Positions 23,550 through 36,200 of a DNA stretch of 64,000 bases are shown here, piece by piece; positions within the stretch are counted from its first letter, which is position 1, and every line of letters begins with the position of its first letter. The DNA is from Tomocerus qinae (Eukaryota > Arthropoda > Collembola > Entomobryomorpha > Tomoceridae): the NCBI GenBank assembly GCA_020055645.1, contig CM034546.1, forward strand, positions 15,748,001 to 15,812,000. Reading direction: 5' to 3'. A program made the translations under genes and the position numbers. The notes beneath the pieces are model-generated. The model was not told the origin of the DNA. It searched no databases and worked only from the letters and a program-made list of their open reading frames with translations.

Positions 23550-24365
23550 AAAATAATAGAGCTACTTAAAATGAAGAGGTGAAAATGACGTGAATATTTA
23601 AGATGACAGGAATATTTAAAATAAGAAATTATTTAAAATGGCAGGAATGATTAAAATGGCGAGAATTTTTAAAATGACGAACTTTTTTAAAATGACGTTT
23701 AAAGGTTTAAAACAACGGGGTTATTCAAAATGAAGGGGTGATTCCAAACGACAAAATTATTTAAAACAACGGGGTTATTTAAAATGTCATCTATTTAAAA
23801 TGTGGGGTCATTTACAATGACACTTATTTAAAATGTGGGGTAATTTGCCATGACGTCTATTTAAAATGACGGGGTCATTTAAATGACGTGTATTTAAAAT
23901 GACGGGGTCATTTAAATGACGTGTATTTAAAATGACGGGGTCATTTAAATGACGTGTATTTAAAATGACGGGGTCATTTAAATGACGTGTATTTAAAATG
24001 ACGGGGTCATTTAAATGACGTGTATTTAAAATGACGGGGTCATTTAAATGACGTGTATTTAAAATGACGGGGTCATTTACAATGACGTCTATTTAAAATG
24101 ACGGGGTCATTTAAAATGACGTCTATATAAAATAAATGGCGGGGTTATTTACATTGACGTCTATTTAAAATGACGGGGTCATTTACAATGACGTCTATTT
24201 TAAATGACGGGGTTATTTAAAATGACGTCTATTTACAATGATGGGGTTATGTAAAATGACGTCTATTTACAATGTGTGGTAATGTAAAATGACGTCTATT
24301 TACAATGTGTGGTAATGTAAAATGACGCGAGGTGATGTAAATTGACGGGGGGATTTAAAATTATA
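23550..24365. repeat. Minisatellite, 34-bp core unit
   Basis: The central part repeats GACGTGTATTTAAAATGACG followed by GGGTCATTTAAAT nearly perfectly (about 23870-24060). The flanks are more diverged versions with the half-unit ATTTAAAATGACGGGG. The unit is close to a palindrome because GTCATTTAAAT and ATTTAAAATGAC pair. Non-coding. Confidence 0.92.
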
Positions 24366-24929
24366 TATTATGTCCATATAATATTAATGATATAATAAAA
24401 ATCAGGCGCTGATGAAAGGACTTCAAACTTTAATTTCGCTGTTTAGTTAAATGATGTTGAATTTGGTTCACTATTATTATGTTGATTCGATAAGTATTGT
24501 ATTTGGTTCCCCGTCGGTAAGATGTTGTAGCAATGCATCAAGCAATGTTTTAAACATTTTAATCTGTTAATTTTCATACTTTTTTAATGCATGCTCATGA
24601 TCTACCGTCCCCATTAAGGGGTTACCAATTTTTTCCGTTCGGAGAACGGGCCTATTTCTAGTATATTTAACTATAAACACACAGAAAGAAGCTATGAGAA
24701 CCACTTCACACTGCTCGGGAATGTCCTTAATCGGAAACAAGAACAATCCCTTAGACACTTTGATGAAAATCAATTTCTTAAATGAAAATAATTATTCACA
24801 TGTCGAATGATCGAACGTTTCTGGTCCCAACAATGTTCTTGCTGTGGACAGATATTAAAGAAGTAAGTGGTCTCAAAGTTATTTCCCGTTAAATTACCAC
24901 CAAAACTTAAATTTGATGGAAAAAGGAAT

Positions 24930-25130
24930 TATTTTGAGCGAGTAGCGTACTTGAATGGGTGCTTTTAATAAACTGTAACAAAATATGTCTATGTAGGTAT
25001 AGATGGGTGTTATTCACAGAAGAAATAAAATTTTATTGGATTGTTCAAATCTTTCTATTTTGTACAGAAACACTATATAAATACCAACAGCTTGCATATA
25101 ATATCATAAAACCTTGCACAAATTATATAT
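24930..25130 (+). pseudogene. Relic of the three-exon peptide upstream region (distal part)
   Basis: It matches about 4100-4270: AATAAACT-TAACAAAAT, CAAGAAATAAAAT-like, and CATAAAA-CTTGCA then TTATAT segments in the same order. Homology stops at the next inverted-repeat element. It is a third truncated relic of that gene's unit. Confidence 0.5.
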
Positions 25131-25310
25131 GAGAGTTGCGAATATTCCCATTTCCTATCCCAATTTTTCAGGAATCCGGGAAATGTGGAAAATCATGGGA
25201 AATATGGGAAATAAAGCCAAAATATTTGAATTTTGCGGGAATTTTGGCTCTATTTCCCATTTCCCACTCCATTTTGATACCCACATTTCCAAGTTTCCCG
25301 TTATGCGTTA
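25131..25310. mobile_element. Inverted-repeat element
   Basis: TTCCCATTTCC-, GGGAAATGTGG- and GGGAATTTTGGC-type segments occur in both orientations, so the stretch can fold on itself. Arms are imperfect and borders uncertain. Confidence 0.45.
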
Positions 25311-25878
25311 GTGGTGTTTCCCAGTCGAAACCTGATAATACTGTCCCAGATAAGACTGAATGGATGGAAAGTAGTGTAGTGTACATGGGTAGTATTAGTT
25401 TAGTCTAGAGTAGGTTTTATTAGGTTAGGTTAGGCTAAGCCACGTTAGTTAATGATTTTGAGAGACTGAGTCACTTGCGCTTTGCACTGTATCAAATTTC
25501 AACTCTGCTATGCGTCACGTACTCTTGTCAGTTTGCGTATGGACTATGGACGTGAAAAATGCTATAAAAGTAAAAGGACTATTCGATTATTACGGAGATT
25601 TAACTCTTGATAAACTCAAAAAATGACTGGAATCTAAAGGGAATGATGATTTACTCTAATGGTTGAAATTTGTTTGTTTAGGTTTACAGCTGTTGTTATT
25701 TTTTAGTGTTTAGTTGTGACCCTTGGTGAAAAGAGGTGATTGTTATACGTAACACTATTTATGGTTGAAGTAAGATAGTGGTTGCTTATTTTAAAAATCC
25801 CGCTATGAAATACACATAACATATTATTATCTGTATCCGCTTTTGAGGAATATAACCCAGCCTATTTAAAACAATAAT

Positions 25879-26040
25879 ATTTATAGCAGGGCATGAAAAA
25901 CCCATGGGTTTTTGCTTTTTTTAGGAAAAACCCAACCCAAAAACCCGGGTTTTTGGGGATTGGGTTTTTGCTGTTTGCTACCCAAAAACCCAATAACCAA
26001 AAAACCCGGGTTTTTGGGTTTTTCATGCCCTGATTTATAG
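25879..26040. mobile_element. hAT-type MITE with 8-bp target duplication
   Basis: The element is 25887-26032 (146 bp), starting CAGGGCATGAAAAACCCA and ending with its reverse complement, flanked by ATTTATAG on both sides. The interior is made almost entirely of AAAACCC/GGGTTTT runs in both orientations. Confidence 0.93.
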
Positions 26041-26664
26041 GTATTGTGAAACCAATGCCTTATATCAACCCTATTTGTTTCAATTCGTGTAATAGATTGT
26101 TGTCACTTGAATAAAATCGAACTATGAACTAAAGTCTAAAGTGAGGAAATTTTTGATTCCTAAAAATCTTCCGTTAATTTATTTACCCTTTAGGAGCAAT
26201 TGGTGCATGTGCAGTTGAATAATATGTCTTTTTTGTCACTCTAATAAAACTAACTTTGAACGAAAATTATAATGATAGAATGCACCTCACTTTTGTACTT
26301 ATAATAAAATTTTGTCTATGCCTACTTTATCTTGCAAGGGAAATTTATTTTTGATGATAGCATAGATGCACGTCCCTTTAAGGCGGCGGCCATCAACCCG
26401 TGACTTTATGCTTTACTTTATACATTCTGCGTTGTAGTAAATATCACTGAAATAATTTATCTGAGATTTCATCAATTTATTAAATCATCACAAAAAAGTT
26501 TTATTAAGTCATTTACCAAATGTTAGAAAATTAATCGACAGCACATTTTTCAACGAAACACAAAAATTACTTGTGATAACACAAATAATAATTTTTTTCT
26601 AATTGTTAACTCTTAATTCTTGAAAAAATATTTGCTCAAGTGGAGTTTAAAATATCTGTGGAAA

Positions 26665-28790
26665 ATGGGGGTATGTATACCTTTTAGTTTATAATAATAT
26701 TATGTAATAATAATAGATTTACTAATTCATTACACCTAATAGTGTGTGTAATTTTTAATGATAAATGCAATTTTTGAAAATTTTAATGATTTAAAGTGAA
26801 ACTGGGATTGGAATTTTACTTTCAGATTATAAACTCTACTTTGAGAGAATCACCACGCCTAGTTCGAGCTGTTGAATCGCCTTTGGATATTCCACACGTA
26901 TGTTAATTTATTTCATTTAACTATTTCGAAACATAAAATAGCAATATAAAATATTGCTTTATCTCTTTTCTGTGTTTATAATATATAATGGAGAGAATAA
27001 ATAAATAAAAAATATCTTAAATATTACTATATTATTAGATTTTGGAAAATGTGTTTGAATACTTGAACACAAGGGATTTGCTGAATGTGCGGCAGGTGTG
27101 CACTTCTTGGAATGAAATTGCTCTCGCATTAATGAAAGATAAAACAAAGGTCACTTTAACAGCCGATAATCACTACAAAATTCAAAAATTCCTGAATTGT
27201 TTCCTGAAAAGCAGATCATTTCCGATTTCTCGCGGCAATATAGAATCACATTTCAAATGGTCTTTGGAATTTCCAATTTATGTCCCTTACTTGCTTTGTG
27301 AGCTTTTGGAAGTTTATAGTCCATTTATCGAAGATTTCGGAGTTGATACACAACTTTTGGAGGTATTCCCGATTTATGACCCGGAGACATTCAACTTTTT
27401 AAATTTGAAATTTCTACGAATAAAAGAAACAGTCTCCTCGCACATAGACATTAAGAAAGTTGGAGAAAATTTTAAGAACATCGTAAGTAGTGCCCCTAAA
27501 TTGGCTGCACTAAAAATTACCCCAGATGCTGATACCACGTGCTTTATTCGGGAACCAAATAACTGGATGCAAGTAATGTTGATGGAGTTTGAAAACTTGC
27601 CCTCCTTAAAGACATTAAAAAATTTGGACATCCAATTTTGGACTCCAAATATTTTACCAATAGCAGTAACCGCTTTTGGAAATTTGACGCTGGAAACCTT
27701 AATCATTGAATTGCATTGGAAACAATTTTCACCAGAGGATTTCGTTCTTTTGTTGGCCACTCAAAGTCGCACTCTAAAGCACTTGGAAATTACTGAATCA
27801 CATCATGAAGAGCTGGATACTTCTCTAGCTTTAATTTTTCCATCGATGCCATACCTAAAATCCCTATATATCCGAAAAAGGTTCCAACGACGTAGAAATC
27901 AAGGCTTTTTGTCAATGTTTACGGACATTTCTTATGTAAAGCAATTTCCAGCCTTGGATAAACTTAATTTGGATTTTTTCCCATCCTTTGCGGGAGAGGA
28001 GGATATTTTTGAAGAACTTTTGACCAAATATTTGCAACCAAGTCAGACAATTGAAGAATTGATTCTTCCAAACCGTTCTGAATTCAATCTGAAAAACATA
28101 TTGGCTAAAATACCGCATCTTTTTCCAAAGGTGAAGAAATTGAAGTTAAGCTCAATTGTAATTTTGCCAAATATAATGGCAGAATTGAAAATGATTCCTG
28201 GATTGGAACAATTGAGAATAACACTTCTTTACGAAGGAAGAGAGCACAAACAATCTTGTTTCCTATGCAATATTACGAAGCCTTATTTTGCAGATTTTGT
28301 ACTAGGAAAGTTTATCTACGACGAGAGTGGAAATGGTAATTTCTATTCATTTATTTCTAGAATATCAAAATGATAAACTTTGTATGGAAAACATTTTCGT
28401 CTTGAAATATTAATTTTACTGAATGAAATTTGTTGATTTAGGTGTCCCGCTTTTAGTAGATGACAATGACACAAGCTTGATTTCTATTGATGGACAATTG
28501 GAATGGCAGATAGTTGCAAAACATCTTGAGAGTATAAGCAGTAAGGAAAATCCAATAAAAATTCAAATTTCTGCTTTGTTGTTTTAGATATTGTAAATAA
28601 ACTGTACAAATATATTCACTTTTTACTTTCAGAACTAACAACTGTTCAATTCACATGCTATACTGATACGAGATACTACAGTAACCAAAGAAAAGTTGAA
28701 TTATTTGCGAAGAAGGACTTATCGGGTGACTTCCAGGCATTCATCAAAACTAGAAATGGACGCAAGAATTATTGGGCAGAACTTAAATAG
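26665..28790 (+). CDS. F-box / leucine-rich repeat-like protein
   Basis: Five exons join in frame: 26665-26670, 26826-26897, 27039-28335, 28442-28540 and 28633-28790, giving 543 residues. All introns have GT..AG ends. The first exon codes only Met-Gly, so the start is the least certain point. The F-box spans the exon 2/3 junction (SPLDIPH, then ILENVFEYLNTRDLLNVRQV and CTSWNEIA). Irregular leucine-rich repeats follow (TLKNLDIQF, TLKHLEITES, YLKSLYIRK, ALDKLNLDFF, VKKLKLSSI, GLEQLRITLL). F-box proteins of this kind recruit substrates to SCF ubiquitin ligases. The target is unknown. Partial copies lie at 42.7 and 52.2 kb. Confidence 0.82.
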
Positions 28791-28986
28791 ATATTTTGGT
28801 TTCATTTATAGTATTTTTGTTTGTTTTTTTGTATATGTTTAAACTCTAATGTAATTATATAACGCTTTTTTATTTACACGTACAATTGTTATTATAATTT
28901 ATAATATTATGTAATAGTAATAATATTATATTGCCTACCCTGTTCTTAAACAAGGGGTGCGTTTGTCTCAACGTACAGATTCCAAA

Positions 28987-29213
28987 GATTGCATTATTTC
29001 CAAAATCATTATTAGGACCGAATTGGTGATTTTTCCTCCAATTTTTATCGAAATCGGTGAAAAAATGGTCGATTTTACATTTTTTGGGGATTACTCCAAT
29101 TTTAACAAAATCTCGAAGAAGTTGGAAAATCGACAGCCACCGACTTTGATGAAAACTGGTGGAAAAATCACGAATTCGATCCTAATAATGATTCTGGAAA
29201 TAGTATTGCAAAT
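28987..29213. mobile_element. MITE with about 55-bp inverted repeats
   Basis: Left arm ATTGCATTATTTCC followed by AAAATCATTATTAGGACCGA and GGTGATTTTTCC is repeated inverted at the right end with few mismatches. A second inner inverted repeat (AATCGGTG / CACCGA-type) lies inside. Non-coding. Confidence 0.75.
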
Positions 29214-29365
29214 TAAAATTCTTAGAAAGTTGAAAAGCGTGCAGAATTTCTGAAATTTTAATTTTTTAATTTTCAAAAATTGTTGTACCCAGTTTTCGCT
29301 AACCGATTTGAATGGTTTTAGAGTTAGGTAGATTTGAAAAAAGATTCACTACAAGATGGCATACA

Positions 29366-29576
29366 TAGCGTCTGCTTAACATTACAAGGTAACAAGCCAT
29401 TTTATCATGGCTGCTACAAAGTAACAAACCATTTTATCATGGCTGCTACAAAGTAACAAACCGCTGTATCAAGATATGTGGTTTGTTACCTTGTCGCTGC
29501 CATGATAAAATGGCTTGTTACTTTGTAGCAGCCATGGTAAAATGGCTTGTTACCTTGTAATATTAAGCAGACGATA
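29366..29576. mobile_element. MITE family C, copy 1
   Basis: The element is 29368-29574 (207 bp) between TA dinucleotides, with ends GCGTCTGCTTAA and TTAAGCAGACGA. The arms contain repeats of GTAACAAGCCATTTTATCAT and GGCTGCTACAAA in inverted orientation, so nearly the whole element can form one hairpin. A second copy is at 57.5 kb. Confidence 0.88.
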
Positions 29577-30104
29577 GACCATTTCATTTTAATAACTTGT
29601 CTGCGTTGGACTATATGGTGCAGGGGGAATTATATGTGATGACCATGCACTCTTCTCTTAAACATGATTATGACATTATCTGACTTCACCACAGTGTGGA
29701 ACTTCATATATTACTTTTATATTTATCTTAGGCCTCCATAAAAACTATAAAATTGTGAAAAACATTCCTTTCATAAAGAAATGGAATAAAAAAATAAATA
29801 TAAATTTATCAATTCCAGTTAAGATTTCACTATTTCTAAGCTATATTATAATATTATATTATGTTGAATTAAAAGTTATACCGTTTCTTAAGAGTAAGCT
29901 GTTAGTTGAGGGACTCTAGTCTGATCATTCGTTATTGTTAGTCGTTTAATTTCTATCTACTTCAATTTCGCTTTTGTATTTTAAATATTACTTGTAAATA
30001 AAAGGCAAAAAATGTTTAGGGTACAATATACTAAATAGAATTTGTGAGTTATCTCTTGATCAAAAGGTTTTAAATACTACCTATTGATTTTCACTTTCAC
30101 TAAC

Positions 30105-30372
30105 ATCTTATGTGGTAAAAAAAATATTCCAGTACTTAACAAATTCAAAACCAATGCTTGGCACTTGTTGTACCATTAACTAATGAGCATGTAACACTTG
30201 AGGTTGTTATCGATAAAATGACACTGATCATGATCTGATGAGCGCATAAAACCCGCTAACCACATTACGAATTGTGCCTCCTCCTTCCTACTATACATGG
30301 TAGATGTGGACTGAAATTATTGTTCAGAGAACGAAATAAATTGCATCATTCGTTCTAACCAAAAAATTTCAC
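30105..30372 (+). pseudogene. Second orphan upstream region of the three-exon peptide gene
   Basis: It parallels 4480-4740 and 13140-13390 (ACTTGAGGTTGTTATCGAT, TACATGGTAGA, GAACGAAATAAATTGCATCA, GTTCTAACCAAAA). It is more diverged, has no TATA box and no gene after it, and is cut off by the 45-bp module and the next inverted-repeat element. Confidence 0.65.
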
Positions 30373-30394
30373 ATATATGTGTTGTTATAATATG

Positions 30395-30439
30395 ACTAGC
30401 CGGACACAGGGCCCAGGCCCTGTTATAAATAAAACTAGT
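30395..30439 (+). repeat. 45-bp dispersed module, copy 1
   Basis: It starts ACTAGCCGG, contains the palindrome-like CACAGGGCCCAGGCCCTGT and ends CTAGT. It matches 55358-55402 in inverse orientation at 43 of 45 positions by eye. Confidence 0.85.
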
Positions 30440-30820
30440 CGTCCCTTAAGGATAGAATAAGCCTGTATCCACTTTCAGATTGGTACATGAATAAGCCTAT
30501 ATCCATTTTTTGTTTGGCACAGGAAAGAGCCAAAATCCATTTTTTGTTTGGTACAGGAATAAGCCTAAATCCACTTTTCGTTTGGTACAGGAATAAGCCT
30601 AAATCCACTTTTCGTTTGGTGCAAGAAATAGCCTCTGTAAAAAAAGTGGTCACTTTTTTCAAAATTTTCTCCGCGCGGTTGCTGGAAGTATGAACGTAAA
30701 TAAGATCTCTTCTTATTTACGTGATTAATCGACTAGTGCCAAACAAAAAATGGATATAGGCTTATTCCTGTACCAATCTGAAAGTGGATACAGGCTTATT
30801 CTATCCTTAAGGGACGTAGT
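30436..30820. mobile_element. Long inverted-repeat element with internal tandem units
   Basis: The element is 30440-30816 (377 bp). The ends are CGTCCCTTAAGGATAGAATA and its reverse complement, with arms of about 80 bp and few mismatches. TAGT occurs on both sides (30436-30439, 30817-30820) as a possible 4-bp duplication. The centre has about three copies of a ~34-bp unit (AATAAGCCTAAATCCACTTT then TCGTTTGGTACAGG). Confidence 0.85.
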
Positions 30821-32766
30821 GTTTATTCCGTGACATAAATTGTACGATCATTAGAAATCATTTAACAGATACACAAGATTTTTTATATTAATTCCAATTG
30901 ATCTTTCAATGGTTTCTCATTTGGTGGGATGGTAGGTTTTACAATCATAGAGAGTCAAAACTTCCAAAATATCTTCATATTCCAAAACTTCGCCTTAGTA
31001 CGATCTAGAGTCAACTATTTGTTGTGAAATAGAATTGTAAAAATTTATTTTTATTAGTCATAAAGAAACTATCATTGTTCCAGGTTATGTTATAGCTTGA
31101 CAGTCATATGATATCATTATAAGTGTCATCGTTAAAGAGTTAAAACTATGTAGAACACAATATGATTTCAGTATTCCATAAATAGCATAGAACAAAGTGG
31201 TAAGGCAAAAATATTCTATCAGCATTTAGTCATCATTTTTACAATTACTAATGGTCATGACGTTGTGCTTAAAGTAGCTGATCAAATACCAACTCGGCTT
31301 TCCATGCATGAAGACCCATTCTACTGTTCCTGCGCTACAATGGAGTTGTAAATTACAGTTGTCAAAGATCAAAGAAGGAAGGTTAGGAATACATGTGTTA
31401 GATTTATCTAATCGAGATAATTAGATAGAACTATTAGAAGTGAAATGCGATGAGCTAAGTGTAAGGTTGGTGTTATGCAGGTTAGCGAAACATCTTTTTC
31501 CAATTTGAACCCAACCCCTAACGTAGCGAGAAAATTATTGTTTGGTTCGATTTGGGCAAATACCTATTCATTTGGTTTAGGAACCTCCTTTTTAGAAATA
31601 ATACCGATTAAAATAAATGTCGATGATTTCGTTTCCAAGAAAAATTCCTTCCAAAAAAAATTAAAAGCGATAAGCAAGATAAAATAAGGTGAAATAAATT
31701 AATCCAGATGACGTCAAACTTAGATATCACAATCAATTAATAAAAAGGGGTTAGGTTCAAAAAGGAAATAAAATTAACGGGTTGCGATAAAACAATACTG
31801 AAATGATCTGAAATGAAAGTCGGAGATGTTCACTTTACGTCCCTTTTTGAAAATGTTGAAGACTTTTGGTAAATAATAAATACGCACTACACTCGGCACT
31901 CTAACTCTAGCAATACGATAAAGGGTATAATATATGATTAAGATACCAAGTCAATGATATGGTATAAAAATTGCCTACAGCTAATGAAATGATTTGAAAC
32001 AATAAATGTTTGAAAAGCATCACTGTTTGGGTAACAAGTTAAATGATCATCAATTTGGCACAGTATTATTAACTAATTCAATAGTTGCGGTATCCGGATA
32101 GGAAGGTGTGGATGAATTGGATAAAATGGTTTTTATCCACTGTAAAAAATGATTTTATCCGGATAAAATTAATTTCAGTCGGACAAAATGGGTATGTCTA
32201 GTAAATGAAATGGTTTTGTCCAGTGAACAAAACCAATTTTATCCATACAAAACGCAACCTTGTTCAATAGTCTTGGGGTTATTACTAGTTACACAATAAA
32301 TTGGGACGATAGTTAATCTGCCGTAATCCCCCAAATTGGCTAAGCCTAATCTAACCTAATTAAGGGTAACCTAAACTAAAATAATCTTACCAATGTAGTT
32401 TCCTTTGGCAAATCCGCCCAGTATCATCTTATATTATAATCGTAGATTTGATAAGACAATAAATTTACCTGTCCATATTATATTTATATATATGTCTGTA
32501 CGTGTGGTTAGGATGATTTCAAATGCGAAAGCGTTTATACAATACATATTACAATAAACAATGAACTCTGGATTAATAATATTAGCTTATTATTTCCAAA
32601 TTAATCCAAAAATAATAAATATAAATATAACAATAAATTTATCATACCCAATGCAAAAACATATTTACCCAATCATAAAATTGACGAAATAACCACAACG
32701 GTATTGGAAACGGAAAACAGAACTACTAACAGAAGGAACTTTAGGAAATATTGGAGGATTATTAAT
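30821..32766. other. Intergenic, no gene seen
   Basis: Nothing coding is recognised. Around 32090-32270 GGATAAAAT-type motifs occur in both orientations, probably another small inverted-repeat element. The open frame near 31475 shows no domain or signal. Confidence 0.4.
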
Positions 32767-32935
32767 GGTAGGCGTTTATTTTTATTAAATGCGTTTATTT
32801 GGGTTATTTAGATTGAGTGACGTTTATTTAAGTTATTTAATTCGTTGAATGTGTGGCGTTTATTTGGGTTATTCTTTGAAGTGGCGTTTGCATTATTAAA
32901 TGCGGTGAATAAGCGTTTGTTTCGTTATCTCATTG
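32767..32935. repeat. Degenerate repeat, GGCGTTTATTTGGGTTATT-like
   Basis: Four or five diverged units with the core GCGTTTATTTGGGTTATT at irregular spacing. Open frames here merely follow the repeat. Confidence 0.65.
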
Positions 32936-33266
32936 AAAAGGGCATTTATTATTCACTGCCATTTCTTAGATGTTTATCAGGAGAAATACAAACGTTTCGT
33001 CATTGGTATGGCATTGATAAAGTAGAACAAGACAATAGGTCAATAACCTCAGTGAATAAAAACTTCGCTTAGTGGGTTAAATTTTATTTAAGTGTACTTT
33101 AGTGAATATTACTAGTACAATTTTAAGAATATGCATCAATTTATAGTCACAAAAACTAATGCAGAGCACTATATTGAATAGACAAATCAAAAGTTTTATC
33201 AAGTTTTAAATAATTTGCAGTCATGTTTAAACTTTTTGTTTATTATTATAAAAAATTGTTAAATAT

Positions 33267-36200
33267 TTATTTTTTGGGGCTTCGTTTATCAGATTGATTT
33301 TTACCTGAACGACTTGCTGCAAACAATACAGCACCAGCTGCTGCAAAAAGGCCTAAGCCCAAAGCAATGCCACCCACAATCGCTCCCGTTGAACTGTCTT
33401 CTTCTTCCGAAGGAGTATTTGGTTCTGAACGTTGGTACGAATGTTTGGGAGCTCTGGCACCATAGTAATAACTTTCCACTTGTGCATGGGATGGTGTAGT
33501 TTTGTACACAGAGTTTTTTGTGGCGCGAAATCTTTTTTTGCCAATGGCATCCAAAGTATCAAGAACCTCTTCAAATGTTGGTCTTGAATGTCTCTCGGTG
33601 TTCAACACTGTTTGCATCAGCCGTAATATATCTGATGGACAATTAGGCACAGAGATGTCAAGAGGCGTGTATTCGTTTTGAATTAGATTGCCAACTTGAG
33701 CCTTGTCATTGGAATATGGCTTGTTCCCTTTCGACCACACTTCCCACATCAAGACGCCAAAACCCCAAACGTCCGTTTGTTTCGTACATATCCCTTCTTT
33801 GTAGCATTCTAAAGCACGAGCTCTTATAGCTGGCATTCCTCCAGGATACCTTTTGTTCCCTCTAGGCATTGATCGGTCCACCTATTTCACGGCATACATT
33901 ATTACTAAACTTAAGTAAATTAACTGAAAATATTACCATACACAAGCAGTCCTTGTTTGTAGATTGTTTCTAACAAAAAGTAAATTAATATAAATTGAGC
34001 CAACTAAAATCTACTGAATTTCTGTTTCTAAATCTGCGGCTATTTACTATATTACTAAGTGAAAATAATTTGCGTAATGAAGTAATTCATACCGGGGGAA
34101 ACAAATTGTAAAGTTGGTAACATACAGAATAAACAGCAAATTTGTAACCAAAATGTCAATGTAACCATACTCTACCCACCTTTGTGAAACGGGAAACCTG
34201 TTACGCCAACCGTAAAGCTGCTCATACCTATATGGTTCTCTGCCACAACATAAAAATAACATTCAAGGAACGTAGACTAATGCCATGGTCCCGTAACAAG
34301 TACATTTATAGGGAGAGAAAGAAAATTTTTCCAAAACCCAGAGTGGGAAAATATCTGTAAAGCGGATTCCATTAACGTTTTAGTGAATAAATCCAAATCG
34401 CGACTGACTGCTTTTGCCTGGTTCATGAAAAAGTATATGATTTAGATTCCCCCACACTGGGTTCTGGATTTGGATAACGTTACACCTTTCTTTCGTCTAC
34501 GTTCATTGGAAACATTTGTCCTATTGGATTTCGACAATAATTTGTTTGACTGGTATAAATAAGAATAAATATTAACAATCAAGTAAAATCCATAAGTAAA
34601 AGGGTTATACTTAAAATGAAAGGTAGAGGCAAAAGAATTTGCTTGGAATCGAATGAATTAAATATAAATTTTTATGCCAAGCAAGTACTTTGCAATTGTA
34701 GTATTTACTTCGTAATTTTTACAAAACATAAACTTAGCAAACATTTCTAGATTAAGCATAAGCAGAAGTGAATGACAAAATTTTATTTATGCCAAATGAA
34801 TCTTTTACTTCAAAAACTTCAAGTTAAAGCATAAGTTAGACCTTATTGATGCCACTCTTAGATAAACTGAATTGCATGAAAGAAAAAGTTAGCTTACCAT
34901 ATAGTATCCACCATTGTCGCTTTGATCAGGAATAAGTGAAGATATTCCAAAATCAGCCACTTTAGCTGTCAGTCCATCAAGTAAAATATTTCTTGCAGCC
35001 AAATCCTTGTGCAAAATATTTTTTGAATGTAGGTAAACCATTCCTGATGCTACATTTTGCAAGTAGCCAATTAAAATGTCCTAAATATGAGAAAGACGTT
35101 ATTGAATAACATAACTATTACGACATTAAATTAAATTAGAAGAATCAGGTAAAATAAAAGAATTACATCATCAACATGATTGCCTTTCACCAGTTGCAAC
35201 AAGCTTCCACCTTTCATGTACTCAAAAATTATCCATGGTGGAGAGTTATCTGAAAGATTACGTTATTATAGTGTGTTCATTTTGTAAGCTAGTCTTATAA
35301 AAAATAAACCATTGCAAAGCGGAAATATAACGCAGCGAAGTTTATATTGTTGACACAAGAACCTAGGAGGTATCTATAACGTATTTAATAAAGTCCCAGA
35401 AGAACACTTATGTTGTCTAACAGGCTATTGCACGACTTTTTACGATGAATGGAATGGAAGTTACTTAAGTTTTTGACTTACTTTCCCTATCAGAGGTAGG
35501 CTGTAATCTATGTAGTAGTTTGCGTGGATCTGTCAGCTTTAAATTGAGTAATTGCACGACGTTGTATGAAAGACAGATAAAAAGATACATTGATTTTTAG
35601 CAATTTTTAAATTTTAAACCCCTCCCTAGGTCAGGGGACTTACTGGTCCTTGCCCACTTACGAACTTTACCTTCCTAATTACCTGTAGATAGTACCCTGA
35701 AAATTTAAATAGTCTATTCCATACCGTTCGAAAGTTATCGTGGACAGGGGATGCCGGACATACAGACAGACAGATAAGTATTTGCATACAGAGAAGATAA
35801 ACTTCTCTAAATAAATGGGAAGTTGCTTGTTGTAATTTTTATCTTTATGTTTTGATGAATGCTGAGTTAATGTCTGAGGTAATGTTAATAATGTATGTTT
35901 AGGTAATTGACTAATGACTAATGGCAGGTGAGGAATGACATGAGTCATGAGTGGACCGTTACCTCTAACTCTCTTATCGTTAACTAAAATGTACATCAAA
36001 TGGTGATTATAGGAAATAGTGAACCCAGCTAAGGGGCAAATCTAGCACTCAAAAGAAATTCAGCAGGCCACCCATCACAGTAATAAAAACATCCCATTAG
36101 GTTATTATGTTAATTTTGTAAATACAAATTATATTTTAATTAATATACTTTTATTTTCTACAGTGAGTGGCAAGGCTGTATTGAGGGGGGCATAGGGAAC

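Noticed and set aside
24567-24773. Minus-strand 68-residue frame with a hydrophobic stretch (CEVVLIASFCVFIVKYT) and basic tail
   Set aside because: It looks a little like a gene's last exon, but I found no acceptor-linked upstream exon or recognisable family, so it is not called.
27374-27760. 128-residue minus-strand frame
   Set aside because: It is antisense to the third exon of the F-box gene, which has clear domain content.
35679-35999. 106-residue minus-strand frame inside the kinase intron
   Set aside because: It follows an AGACAGACAGATAAG simple repeat and repeat-like sequence. No kinase motif such as VAVK is present.
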